Below are positions 34,611 to 43,131 of a stretch of 64,000 nt of DNA, piece by piece; position 1 is the first letter of the stretch; every line of letters begins with the position of its first letter. This DNA comes from Dehalobacter sp. CP (lineage in GTDB: Bacteria; Bacillota_B; Desulfitobacteriia; Desulfitobacteriales; Syntrophobotulaceae): NCBI GenBank assembly GCA_009910795.1, contig VMEE01000061.1, forward strand, positions 96,719 to 160,718. Reading direction: 5' to 3'. The notes beneath the pieces were generated by a model. The model searched no databases and was not told the DNA's origin. It saw nothing but the letters and a program-made list of their open reading frames with translations. The translations under genes and the position numbers were made by a program.

Positions 34611-34638
34611 GCTAAGGCTTGGTGCCAGCCAAGTTTTT
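34611..34638 (-). repeat. Small hairpin repeat, copy 4 (between rsgA and rpe)
   Basis: On the minus strand AAAAAAACTTGGCTGGCACC... in the plus reading becomes GCTTGGTGCCAGCCAAG then TTTTTTT on the plus strand. So the stem is CTTGG/CCAAG with a run of T on the plus strand and A on the minus. It matches copies 1-3 in sequence (CTTGGCTG and CTTAGC) and abuts the rsgA stop. Confidence 0.5.
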
Positions 34639-35508
34639 TTAATATTTTTTCTCATTTTCAATGACTTCTTTTAAAAACTGCAGATAGTGCTCATATCTGG
34701 AAGAATTAATAAGGCTCTCGCTCAGGGCTTCTTTTACAGCACAGTCAGGTTCCTTGTCATGAAGGCAGCTTGAAAAGCGGCATTCATGTTTAACCCGGAC
34801 AAACTCAGGAAAGTAGGATTGCAGTTCCTCTCTCTTCATTTCGGGCAGGTACAGGGATGAAAATCCCGGCGTATCTGCAACAAGTCCTCCTGCTACGGAA
34901 AGAAGCTCGACGTGCCTGGTTGTATGCCTTCCCCGGCCAATTTTGTCGCTGACGTTACCTGTTTTAAGTGTCTTCCCCGGATTCAGCGCATTGATCAGGC
35001 TGGATTTGCCAGATCCGGAAGGCCCTGCTAACACAGACACATTGCCCTTGAGCCGTTCAGCAATTTCATCGATTCCTGTCAGCGTCCGATTCGACACCTG
35101 GACGACTTCATAGCCGATCCTGCGGTAATCGACAGACGGGGCTTGATTTCCAACATCCAGATCTTCCTTGGTGAATACGATCAAAATGCTGATTTCTGCT
35201 TTTCCGGCCTGAATGAGCAGCCTGTCCAGCAAATTGTAATCCGGATCCGGGGTCCTCAGGGAGAAGACCAAGAGAACCTGATCCACATTTGCAATATACG
35301 GCCTGACCAGAGAATTTTGACGTTCGAGTACCTTTTCAATCGTGGCCTTATCCCCTGTTCCTGGAAGAACCATCACCTTGTCGCCGGGAATAAATTGCTG
35401 CTTTTTCACACGAAAACGACCGCGCAGGGAGCATTCCCATACCCGGTCATCGGCGTATACGTAATAAAAGCCGGCATATCCTTTCATCAATGTTCCCTGA
35501 ATCAGCAT
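34639..35508 (-). CDS. rsgA: Ribosome small-subunit GTPase RsgA
   Basis: Circularly permuted GTPase that checks 30S maturation. An N-terminal OB domain (about 1-70) is followed by FTKEDLD (G4), then GPSGSGKSSLINAL (G1, about 161-174), GRHTTRHVEL (G2) and DTPGFSSLYL (G3). The C-terminal zinc knuckle has cysteines in ECRFSSCLHDKEPDC. 289 residues, normal. It lies directly downstream of the PASTA kinase, the conserved prkC-rsgA-rpe-thiN order. Confidence 0.96.
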   Translation of the reverse strand: MLIQGTLMKGYAGFYYVYADDRVWECSLRGRFRVKKQQFIPGDKVMVLPGTGDKATIEKVLERQNSLVRPYIANVDQVLLVFSLRTPDPDYNLLDRLLIQAGKAEISILIVFTKEDLDVGNQAPSVDYRRIGYEVVQVSNRTLTGIDEIAERLKGNVSVLAGPSGSGKSSLINALNPGKTLKTGNVSDKIGRGRHTTRHVELLSVAGGLVADTPGFSSLYLPEMKREELQSYFPEFVRVKHECRFSSCLHDKEPDCAVKEALSESLINSSRYEHYLQFLKEVIENEKKY

Positions 35509-35590
35509 ATATCCTGTTCTTTCCTCCGCTCTAATTCAAATAACGCCTGTACCTCTTATCAAAATGATTACATCAGATATTTGGATCATT

Positions 35591-37267
35591 TTAAGCCGGA
35601 GGCCCCGGCCCCTGAGACACAACGATGGTCACTTCCGAACCCTGCTGGATTGGTTTGCCTGGTTTGGGTTCAGTGGTAATCACGGCTTTCTCCGGAAATA
35701 AATCTGATTCTTCCATAATCGGCATTACTTTCATATCATATTTTTCTAGGTAATCCGTGGTAAATTCCAGCGACATGCCTGTAAAATCAGGCATAGCGGT
35801 AATCGTTGGTTGAATCCCTTCACTGACAAACAGTTCGATCTCCCCGTTCTTTGTCCAGGTCGAACCGGGAGCAACCGATTGCCCGAAAACATGTCCTTTC
35901 GAAACGGAAGCGCTCAGCATTGTTTTGACCGTAATATTCGTAAAACCGGCTTCCTTAAGCGTACTCTCAGCGTTTTCCTGAAGCGGATACCCGGTTGTTA
36001 CATTCGGTACTTTAATGTATTCTACCCCTTTGCTGATCTCAATGTCCACTGACCTTCCAGCCTTGACCTCACTCTTCGGCTTAATGCTTTGAGAAACAAT
36101 CTTACCCTGTTCAATTTCATCGCTGTAGGTTTCGGTCCTGTTGCCGAGAGTCAGACGGTCTTTGGTCAATTCAATTTTAGCTTCTTCTACAGTCTTACCG
36201 GTAAGATCCGGAACGGTAACCACCTGTGTATGGGTGAAAATCCAAACTCCCGAGGATGCCCCGACAATTACAATCAGTGCGGCGATCGCAATCATAACCG
36301 GCATTGGAATTTTTCTCCTGCGCTTTTTAGTACGCAGAAGCGCATCATTCTTGGCCTCATTCGGGACTACTTTATCCTTCAAACCCCTATGAACCTGGGT
36401 CTGCATGGTATCTTCATGGTCTCCGGCCTGTCTTTTTTCCCAAACAATGGTCTCTCCGGCTTCGATCCTGTCGAGATCCTCAAGAAATTCCGCTGCACTT
36501 TTATAGCGGTCTTGAAGTGATTTGGCCAGTGCTTTCATGATCACGGTTTCCAGTTCCGGGCTGACTCCGGCAACAAGCTTCCCGGGCAGCTCGACTTCCT
36601 CCTGGATATGCTTCAAGGCAATGGTAATCGCGGTATCTCCGTCATACGGAAGCCTTCCCGCAATTAGTTCATAAAGGATGATTCCAAGCGAATAGATATC
36701 GGACTGTTCCGTGGTCTGGGAGCCCTTGGCCTGTTCCGGTGACAGGTAATGCACTGAACCGACGATATCCCCGGTATGGGTGACAGTTGCCGAAGAGGCG
36801 GCTCTGGCTATCCCAAAATCAGTGACTTTGGCCCTTCCATCCGGTGTAATTAAAATATTCTGCGGTTTGATATCCCGATGAATAATATTGTTGGCATGTG
36901 CATGCACCAGTGCTTCAGCAATCTGACGGACAATATGAATCGCCTTATCCTGGGGAAGAGGCGCTTGCGTACGGATAATATCCTTTAACGTCTGGCCCTT
37001 GACATACTCCATGACAATATAATCTTCATTCCCGTCTCTGCCCACGTCATAGATCGAAACGATGTTCTGGTGAGACAGGCTGGCTGCAGACTGAGCCTCC
37101 CGGCGAAAACGACGGATAAAACCCTCATCGGAAGCGTACTGTTCCCGCAGGACCTTGATAGCAACGGTTCTGTTCAGTAATGTATCCTTGGCCCGGTAGA
37201 CGATTGCCATCCCTCCGGCCCCGATCTTTTCTTCTATTTCATATCTTCCTCCGAACATCTTTTCCAT
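35591..37267 (-). CDS. prkC: PASTA-domain Ser/Thr protein kinase (PrkC/PknB type)
   Basis: 558 residues. The cytosolic Hanks kinase domain (about 8-270) has the glycine loop IGAGGMAIVYRAKD, the VAIKVL lysine, HRDIKPQNIL catalytic loop and DFGIARA. A basic juxtamembrane stretch (KKRRRKIPMP) and one transmembrane helix (about 328-350) follow. Three extracellular PASTA repeats start at VTVPDLTGKTVEEAK, IKVPNVTTGYPLQENA and ITAMPDFTGMSLEFT. Such kinases sense cell-wall fragments and, in Bacillus, muropeptides that trigger germination. The stop-start junction with the PBP gene is one base. The partner phosphatase is three genes upstream. Confidence 0.96.
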   Translation of the reverse strand: MEKMFGGRYEIEEKIGAGGMAIVYRAKDTLLNRTVAIKVLREQYASDEGFIRRFRREAQSAASLSHQNIVSIYDVGRDGNEDYIVMEYVKGQTLKDIIRTQAPLPQDKAIHIVRQIAEALVHAHANNIIHRDIKPQNILITPDGRAKVTDFGIARAASSATVTHTGDIVGSVHYLSPEQAKGSQTTEQSDIYSLGIILYELIAGRLPYDGDTAITIALKHIQEEVELPGKLVAGVSPELETVIMKALAKSLQDRYKSAAEFLEDLDRIEAGETIVWEKRQAGDHEDTMQTQVHRGLKDKVVPNEAKNDALLRTKKRRRKIPMPVMIAIAALIVIVGASSGVWIFTHTQVVTVPDLTGKTVEEAKIELTKDRLTLGNRTETYSDEIEQGKIVSQSIKPKSEVKAGRSVDIEISKGVEYIKVPNVTTGYPLQENAESTLKEAGFTNITVKTMLSASVSKGHVFGQSVAPGSTWTKNGEIELFVSEGIQPTITAMPDFTGMSLEFTTDYLEKYDMKVMPIMEESDLFPEKAVITTEPKPGKPIQQGSEVTIVVSQGPGPPA

Positions 37268-38682
37268 TAGTTTTCACCTTCTTTCAATTCAAGTGCTTTC
37301 TCTATGACTGCTTTAGCAATCGGCGCTGCCGCTCCGCCGCCAGTTCCGCCATGTTCCACCAGGACTGCTACAGCTATTTCCGGATTCTCCGCAGGAGCGA
37401 AAGCAATATACCAGGCGTGGGTATCCCCGTCTCCGCCCGGTTCCGCCGATCCGGTTTTCGCTGCTATTTGGGCCCCAGATATGGCTCCGGGAGATGCTGT
37501 TCCTTTATTGACAGCCAATACCATGCCGCTTGTTATTTTTTCTGCTTCTTCCTTACTGAGAGGCGTCAGCCAAACTTCAGGTGTCCTTTGATAGATACTA
37601 TTTTGCTTGGAATCGAGCACACTGTCAATCAAATGTGGGACCATTATTTTGCCGTCATTGGCAACTCCGGCTGTGATCAAGGCCATATGGAAAGGACTAA
37701 CCATCACCTGACCCTGACCGAAGGTACTCTCGGCAAACAAATTGAGGCTTAAGTTTTCCGGCAAAGGGTCATCTCTGGTAATTGAACTGATTGGAACATA
37801 CTGATCAAACGGGATATCCCTGCCAAATCCGAAATTGGACACAGCCTCCAAAAAATGATTTACACCAGCTTTGATCCCATACTGAGCAAAATAAGTATTG
37901 CAGGAGTAGGCCAAAGCAAGATCATAATTGACCCAGCCATGCGCTTTATCATTTTGTTCCTGGATCGTCTGCCCGTTAATCACTGTAGAACCTTCACAAT
38001 CATAGAGTTCCGTCGTGCCGAGTCCTGCCTGAAAAATGGCTGCTGAAGTAACGACTTTCATAATTGATCCTGGAGGAAACAACGAGAAAGCGTGATTCAC
38101 CAGCGGACTGTCCTTCTCGGCAATAATTTTGTCCCAGTCTTGTTCAATTGCTCCAGCATCATAGCTTGGCTGACTGACCAGCGCCAGAACATCCCCGTTT
38201 TGCGGATCGATTGCCACCACTGCTCCGGTCTTGCCCTGCAAACTCTGATAAGCAGTCTCCTGTAGACGGGAATCAAGTGTCAGTATCAGGTCATTACCCG
38301 TTCTCTGCAATTCAAATGCATTCTGAATCCGTCTGAGAATGGAAGGATTCTTCATTCCGAGAAGTGTTTCCGCCTCCGTTGCTTCAATGCCGGCAGAACC
38401 GTATTTTACTGTGGCATACCCCAGTAAAGGTTCAAACATCTCACCCTGCGGATACGTTCTGACTTTTCCGTCAGCGGTATGCTCCGTCTTTGCCAGAACA
38501 ACGCCGTTGCGGTCAAAGATGCCGCCCCGGGTAATTCTTTCCTCTAAATAAATCGCGCGGCGGTTAGCTGGATTATCCAGCATCTCATCGGCCTTAACCA
38601 CTTGCCAGTATACCAGACCCAGGCTTAGAAAAACAAAGCTAAAAACCATGATCAGTGCAATTTTGCGGATTCCATCGTTCAT
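37267..38682 (-). CDS. Class B penicillin-binding protein (transpeptidase)
   Basis: 471 residues. An N-terminal signal-anchor (about 8-28), dimerisation domain (RRAIYLEERITRGGIFDRNG), then a transpeptidase domain with SxxK in PPGSIMKV, SxN as YSCNTYF and KTG as AAKTGSAEPGG. No PASTA domains. Closest in layout to actinobacterial PbpA and clostridial PBPs paired with an FtsW/RodA protein. It overlaps the FtsW stop by four bases, so the pair is translationally coupled; it probably crosslinks the peptidoglycan made by that SEDS protein, in division or spore cortex. Confidence 0.93.
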   Translation of the reverse strand: MNDGIRKIALIMVFSFVFLSLGLVYWQVVKADEMLDNPANRRAIYLEERITRGGIFDRNGVVLAKTEHTADGKVRTYPQGEMFEPLLGYATVKYGSAGIEATEAETLLGMKNPSILRRIQNAFELQRTGNDLILTLDSRLQETAYQSLQGKTGAVVAIDPQNGDVLALVSQPSYDAGAIEQDWDKIIAEKDSPLVNHAFSLFPPGSIMKVVTSAAIFQAGLGTTELYDCEGSTVINGQTIQEQNDKAHGWVNYDLALAYSCNTYFAQYGIKAGVNHFLEAVSNFGFGRDIPFDQYVPISSITRDDPLPENLSLNLFAESTFGQGQVMVSPFHMALITAGVANDGKIMVPHLIDSVLDSKQNSIYQRTPEVWLTPLSKEEAEKITSGMVLAVNKGTASPGAISGAQIAAKTGSAEPGGDGDTHAWYIAFAPAENPEIAVAVLVEHGGTGGGAAAPIAKAVIEKALELKEGEN

Positions 38683-39965
38683 AAGGCATCTGCCTGCTTT
38701 CCGATTGGTATTTGACTCACGGAGAAAGCTGAGCTATGAGAAATGCCGGCCAGAATCCCAAGGAGTAAAAAGTGTCCGACCATGGAACTTCCCCCGTAAC
38801 TCATCCAAGGCAAAGGCAGACCTGTAAGCGGAAGCATTTTGGTCACCCCGGCCAGGATGATCAGTGCTTCCACACCGATCAGAATGCCTATTCCCGCCGC
38901 CAGGATCTGGCCAAACCGGTCCACAGCTCTGGTGCTGACGCAGAAACAGCGCATTACGACAATAATAAACAGACTGATGACTGCCATTGCGCCAATAAAA
39001 CCAATCTCCTCAGCAATCACCGAAAAGATAAAATCAGTGTCCGCATTTGGAATCTGGTAAGCACCTATCCCGTTTCCGAGACCTGTCCCCAGAAGCCTTC
39101 CCCCGCTTATGGCGAAGATCGACTGGGAGATCTGATAAGCCCCGCCGCTGGCATCCACCCACGGATTAATCCAGGTAGCGACCCTTACGCGAACATGATC
39201 AAACAGGAAATAACCAGCTGCCCCGGTCACCATGACCAGCGGAACGGAAACCACGAGATAAAGCAGTCTTTCGGTTGCGACATACAGGATAAACACCATG
39301 AGAAGGAAGAATACCAGCGCCGTCCCAAGGCTTTTCTGGGCACCCAGCAAGCCGAGAACAAATACGCCGATAAAAACAAACGGGCCCATTGTTTTGGCAT
39401 CAGGCAGAGAAAATTTCCCGACCTGAATCGTCCCAAAACGCAAAAGTTCTTTATTGTCATTTAAGTAGGATGCCAGGAAAAGAAGCAGCGCTACTTTAAC
39501 AAGCTCCTCGGGCTGGAAGCCCATCCCGGCAAACCTAAACCAGCTTGTCGCACCATTGATGGTGGTCCCAAATATCAGCGTCAGCAGAAGCATAAGCAAG
39601 GCCAGCATTCCCCAGAGATACTGATACTCGCCAAGCTTGCGGTAATCTCGCAAAATAAAAAAGACAGCATAGTAAATAATCAAACCCAGGTTCGCCCAGA
39701 TAAATTGGTCCGCCGCCTGGGCAGGATTGATCCTTGCCAGAAACACCAAGCCAATCGCGAGGATGGTCTGGACTACCGGCAGAAGATAAGGATCTCCTTG
39801 ATAGCAAAAAAATATTTCAAACAAGGCACCTGCTACGATCAAAAAAGAAAATACAGCTCCTTGCAGGAAAAAACCGCTTTCAGTCATATCATCCAGTTTC
39901 AGTACACCGAGTCCCATCCATAGAATTAGTAAAGTCAGAACTCTCAAAGATAGACGATGTAACAT
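38679..39965 (-). CDS. SEDS-family peptidoglycan polymerase (FtsW/RodA/SpoVE)
   Basis: About 428 residues with 10-12 hydrophobic segments. Signature late loop: SVIAEEIGFIGAM then GLPLPWMSYGGSSMVGHFLLLGI. SEDS proteins polymerise lipid II with a class B PBP, the next gene here. I use ATG 39965, five bases after the phosphatase stop with GTGAGAA ahead. Which process it serves (elongation, division, sporulation) cannot be told from sequence; the neighbourhood equals actinobacterial rodA. Confidence 0.93.
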   Translation of the reverse strand: MLHRLSLRVLTLLILWMGLGVLKLDDMTESGFFLQGAVFSFLIVAGALFEIFFCYQGDPYLLPVVQTILAIGLVFLARINPAQAADQFIWANLGLIIYYAVFFILRDYRKLGEYQYLWGMLALLMLLLTLIFGTTINGATSWFRFAGMGFQPEELVKVALLLFLASYLNDNKELLRFGTIQVGKFSLPDAKTMGPFVFIGVFVLGLLGAQKSLGTALVFFLLMVFILYVATERLLYLVVSVPLVMVTGAAGYFLFDHVRVRVATWINPWVDASGGAYQISQSIFAISGGRLLGTGLGNGIGAYQIPNADTDFIFSVIAEEIGFIGAMAVISLFIIVVMRCFCVSTRAVDRFGQILAAGIGILIGVEALIILAGVTKMLPLTGLPLPWMSYGGSSMVGHFLLLGILAGISHSSAFSVSQIPIGKQADAL

Positions 39966-39969
39966 GTTC

Positions 39970-40692
39970 TCACCGCTCCACAATACAGCATATAGCCGTA
40001 AAATTATCCGGAGCCCCCCGTTCGATCACAACATTCTTCAAGGTTTCGAGATGATCATCCCATGATTTGGCCTCGGAAAACTCCGCAGCAATCTCCTGAT
40101 CACTGATCTCATTCGAAAAGCCATCCGTGCACAGAAGAAAAACATCTCCGTCCTGTACTTTAAGTTGGAAACAGTCTACATCAATGTTGAGCTCCACACC
40201 CAGCGCTCTGGACAAAACATGTTTATGCGGATGATTTTTGGCTTTCTCCTCCGTCAGCTCTCCGAGGCGGACAAGTTCGTTTACCATCGAATGATCCTCC
40301 GATAGGAGCGTGAGGGTCTTATTTCTCCATAAATAAATCCTGCTGTCGCCCACATGACCGACAACGGCTTTATTGTCATAGATCATCAGAGCAGTCAGGG
40401 TTGTCCCCATGCCTTCCGTTCCTTCAGTCCGAAGCGATACTTCGTATACTTCACGATTGGCCTGATTCACAGCCTGAACAATCCAGTCCTGCAGATCCTG
40501 AATCTCCGAAGATTTTAATTCAGCTGCTTTTCCCTCCAATTGTTCGACCGCGATCCTCGAAGCTATTTCCCCGGCATTATGTCCGCCCATTCCATCGGCC
40601 ACCGCAAAAAATGACTCCTCCGGCAATATAAGAAAATAATCTTCATTGTTTTTTCTAACACAACCGGTCTCATAGATCTTAACTGCTTTCAT
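39970..40692 (-). CDS. prpC: PP2C-type Ser/Thr protein phosphatase (PrpC/Stp)
   Basis: Mn-dependent phosphatase that reverses PrkC phosphorylation. Metal-site motifs: VRKNNEDYFL (N-terminal Asp-rich), FFAVADGMGGHNAGEIASRI, AVVGHVGDSRIYLWRN, LLSEDHSMVNELV, VFLLCTDGFSNEI and PDNFTAICCIV. 240 residues, soluble. In the middle of the FHA-phosphatase-FtsW-PBP-kinase cluster; overlaps the upstream FHA gene by 14 bases. Confidence 0.95.
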   Translation of the reverse strand: MKAVKIYETGCVRKNNEDYFLILPEESFFAVADGMGGHNAGEIASRIAVEQLEGKAAELKSSEIQDLQDWIVQAVNQANREVYEVSLRTEGTEGMGTTLTALMIYDNKAVVGHVGDSRIYLWRNKTLTLLSEDHSMVNELVRLGELTEEKAKNHPHKHVLSRALGVELNIDVDCFQLKVQDGDVFLLCTDGFSNEISDQEIAAEFSEAKSWDDHLETLKNVVIERGAPDNFTAICCIVER

Positions 40693-41122
40693 TTCCCCAC
40701 CTCGAATAAAGAAAAGTAATGCTGCCTATCTTAATGAAGTCACCGGAAACAAGCTGGACCTGGGAGTTGATCCGTTCTCCGTTCACCCAGGTGCCATTCG
40801 TGCTCCCAACATCCTCCAGCGTTGTCATCCCTCTGTTATGCTTAAATTCAACATGATCCAGCGAACAGTAATGGTCCGGAACGACGATATCGTTGTGCTT
40901 TCCTCTTCCGATGGAAAGCCCCCGGGAATCAATCTTGATCTTGCGTCCTTTGGGCAGCTTTTCAGCTCCGCTTAAGACCTCGATACAGCCAAGATCAGAT
41001 TCGGTCTTGCTCATGATTCCCTTCGACCTTAAATCGGCCAGCATAACCGTCAATATCCGTAAGAGAAAAAGATAGATGAAACCAACAAAGACAATCCTTC
41101 CAATTACCGTAAGCATTTGCAT
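40679..41122 (-). CDS. FHA-domain membrane protein (FhaB/FipA-like)
   Basis: 147 residues: one N-terminal transmembrane helix (VIGRIVFVGFIYLFLLRIL, about 5-23), a short linker, then an FHA domain (about 60-140) with the phosphothreonine-binding motifs LSIGRGKHNDIVV, SLDHVEF and TLEDVGSTNGTWVNGERI. It probably docks phosphorylated PASTA kinase or cell-wall proteins at the membrane. The arrangement matches mycobacterial fhaB next to the phosphatase. Confidence 0.9.
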   Translation of the reverse strand: MQMLTVIGRIVFVGFIYLFLLRILTVMLADLRSKGIMSKTESDLGCIEVLSGAEKLPKGRKIKIDSRGLSIGRGKHNDIVVPDHYCSLDHVEFKHNRGMTTLEDVGSTNGTWVNGERINSQVQLVSGDFIKIGSITFLYSRWGNESS

Positions 41123-41135
41123 TCAATCACCGACT

Positions 41136-41921
41136 TTACTTATCTACATGAAATTGAAAATGCGTTTGTCCGGCCTTTATCCTGTCTCCAGGATTCACCA
41201 TATAGCGGTCAACCCTTAATTTGTTCAGATAGGTACCGTTGGTACTGCCTAGATCCTGAACAAACCACCTTCTATTCTCTGTATAAAGCTTCAAATGGTG
41301 ACGGGATATCTCCAGGTCTCTGACTTCAATATCACAATCTTCCTGGCGTCCAACAATATACTCTTCCTTATCAAGATCGTAAATGTCACCTTCGTTTGTC
41401 CCTTTTATAACTTCGAGATAAGGATGAATTTTCCTGCCGACTGTTTTGGATGATGCCATGATTAATCTTGCAGCATCCGCCAGGACTGTTGTTTTTTCCA
41501 TTTCCTCATCTTCCGCAGGCAGTTTTTCTTCGTTAATCCGCCAATTGGCGACAACAGAATCTTTAAACTCAACCTGGGTTTTCATTAAGCCAGCATCCAT
41601 CTTCTCTGAAGGCTGCATCCGCACAACCGGAAGCGCCAAAAAAGTGTAGCCCTGCCTGGTCCCTTCGTCATAGAGATGTTTGGCCAGTTCCACCAGCAGT
41701 GTCTCTCCAAAACTTTCCAAGACCGCATAATCCTCAGGGCTTAAACTTACGGTGTAAACATTCGGGACATAGACATGGGATATGCTGACCTGTTTATTTT
41801 TCAGCATGATTTTATTTAGTTCTCTGGCAACCTGAACAGGCTGAATTGTGCCCACCGACTTACTGAACAAAAATGTAGCCATCTGTTCGGCAATCGATTC
41901 AACTTTGTTTAAGAGACGCAT
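41136..41921 (-). CDS. FhaA-like protein: DUF3662 domain plus FHA domain
   Basis: 261 residues from ATG 41921. The N-terminal DUF3662 domain (about 1-115) begins MRLLNKVESIAEQMATFLF and has QPVQVARELNKIMLKNKQVS; the C-terminal FHA domain has YIVGRQEDCDIEV, ISRHHLKLY and VQDLGSTNGTYLNKLRVDR. This is the FhaA architecture of actinobacteria, where it binds MviN/PknB. It overlaps the rlmN end by 23 bases, so it is coupled to rlmN. Confidence 0.92.
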   Translation of the reverse strand: MRLLNKVESIAEQMATFLFSKSVGTIQPVQVARELNKIMLKNKQVSISHVYVPNVYTVSLSPEDYAVLESFGETLLVELAKHLYDEGTRQGYTFLALPVVRMQPSEKMDAGLMKTQVEFKDSVVANWRINEEKLPAEDEEMEKTTVLADAARLIMASSKTVGRKIHPYLEVIKGTNEGDIYDLDKEEYIVGRQEDCDIEVRDLEISRHHLKLYTENRRWFVQDLGSTNGTYLNKLRVDRYMVNPGDRIKAGQTHFQFHVDK

Positions 41922-42981
41922 ACTCCTCACACTCCAAACGCTGTCTAAGCTGACCACAGGCTGCGTCAATGTCCAGACCTTTTTCTTCTCTGATCGAAAC
42001 AGGAATCTTGCCCATTTCGAGAACCCTTTTGAACATCGTTAACCGCTCTTTGCCCGTTCTTTGGACGTCGCTGCCGATTACCGGATTAATGGGGATCAAA
42101 TTGACATGGGCCAGCATGCCCTTAAGGAGAACGACCAGTTCTTCTGCTTCCTCTTTGGAGACATTCTGTTGGTGTAAAGCAAACTCAAATGTAACTCTTC
42201 TGTTCGTCTGACCGGAATAATACCGGCAGGCTTCCAGCAGTTCCTGCAATGGATATCTCCTGTTGATAGGAACCAGCGTATCCCTGACTTCATTTCTGAC
42301 TGAATGAAGCGATACAGCTAAACCGACTTGCGGGTTGTCATGTGCCAGCTGAATGATCTTGGGGGCAACACCGCTCGTCGAGATGGTCATTCTCCGCATG
42401 CCGATATTCTGACCGTTCTCGCTGTTCAGGATTCGAATCGCTTTCATCACCGCATCATAATTAAGAAAAGGTTCACCCATCCCCATGAAAACAATATTGG
42501 TTACTTTGAATTCCGGATCTTCCTGCTGAAGCAGCCGGCTGATTTCGAGCACCTGTCCGGTGATCTCTCCTGCAGTCAGGTTTCGGCGGAATCCATCCAT
42601 TCCGGTTGCACAGAAAGGGCATCCTACAGGGCATCCTACCTGAGTCGAGACACATAGCGTGTGTCTGTCCCGGCTTGTCAGATGATCATAATCCATCAGC
42701 ACCGTTTCAATGCTTTCTCCATCAGCCAGGCGGAATAAAAACTTCCGGGTCCCATCGGCAGAACGCTGCGCTCTTAAAACAGTCAGCGGCTGGATAAAGA
42801 AAACCCTGTCAAGCCGTTCGCTGTCCTGTCTCCCGATATTCTTCATTTCATCCCAATGATGGACTCCTCTGGCATTAACCCAGTTGAAAACCTGATTGGC
42901 CCTGAACTTTTTTAAGCCGTTTTCGAGGCATACTGCACGCATTTCTCCTTCAAGACAGCCGCGGCAATCCAGCTTTTCCAT
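41899..42981 (-). CDS. rlmN: Dual-specificity 23S rRNA/tRNA adenine-C2 methyltransferase RlmN
   Basis: Radical SAM enzyme that methylates A2503 of 23S rRNA and A37 of some tRNAs. The cluster motif CPVGCPFCATG (CxxxCxxC) is at about residue 113; the substrate segment GMGEPFLNYDAV and a C-terminal cysteine in DIDAACGQL (the methyl-transfer partner) are present. 360 residues, typical. Followed by the FHA-kinase cluster as rlmN precedes prpC in B. subtilis. Confidence 0.96.
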   Translation of the reverse strand: MEKLDCRGCLEGEMRAVCLENGLKKFRANQVFNWVNARGVHHWDEMKNIGRQDSERLDRVFFIQPLTVLRAQRSADGTRKFLFRLADGESIETVLMDYDHLTSRDRHTLCVSTQVGCPVGCPFCATGMDGFRRNLTAGEITGQVLEISRLLQQEDPEFKVTNIVFMGMGEPFLNYDAVMKAIRILNSENGQNIGMRRMTISTSGVAPKIIQLAHDNPQVGLAVSLHSVRNEVRDTLVPINRRYPLQELLEACRYYSGQTNRRVTFEFALHQQNVSKEEAEELVVLLKGMLAHVNLIPINPVIGSDVQRTGKERLTMFKRVLEMGKIPVSIREEKGLDIDAACGQLRQRLECEEYASLKQS

Positions 42982-43082
42982 AATTAGTATTATTCTCCCA
43001 ATTTCATCATTTTAAACATGCTTCTCCGTCAGACGTAAAGCTTTGTCAAGTAGAGCATATAGGCTTGCTATAAAATCTTCTT

Positions 43083-43131
43083 GCCGCTCCTTGCCATCCG
43101 TAGCATCGCGTCACTAGGCCATCCGTGGCCT
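43083..43131 (+). repeat. Fragment of the large palindromic repeat, copy H, overlapping the rsmB 3' end
   Basis: CGCTCCTTGCCATCCGTAGC then ATCGCGTCACTAGGCCATCCGTGGCC: corresponds to the two extra nested hairpins of copies D and F, with both CCATCCATGG centres changed to CCATCCGTGG or CCATCCGTAG. The outer stems are missing. On the minus strand it supplies the final residues and stop of rsmB. Confidence 0.7.

Noticed and set aside
32998..34638. spoVM, expected between thiN/rpe and rpmB from Bacillus synteny
   Set aside because: Looked in the gaps 32998-33093 and 34455-34638; no short ORF resembling the amphipathic SpoVM helix was found.
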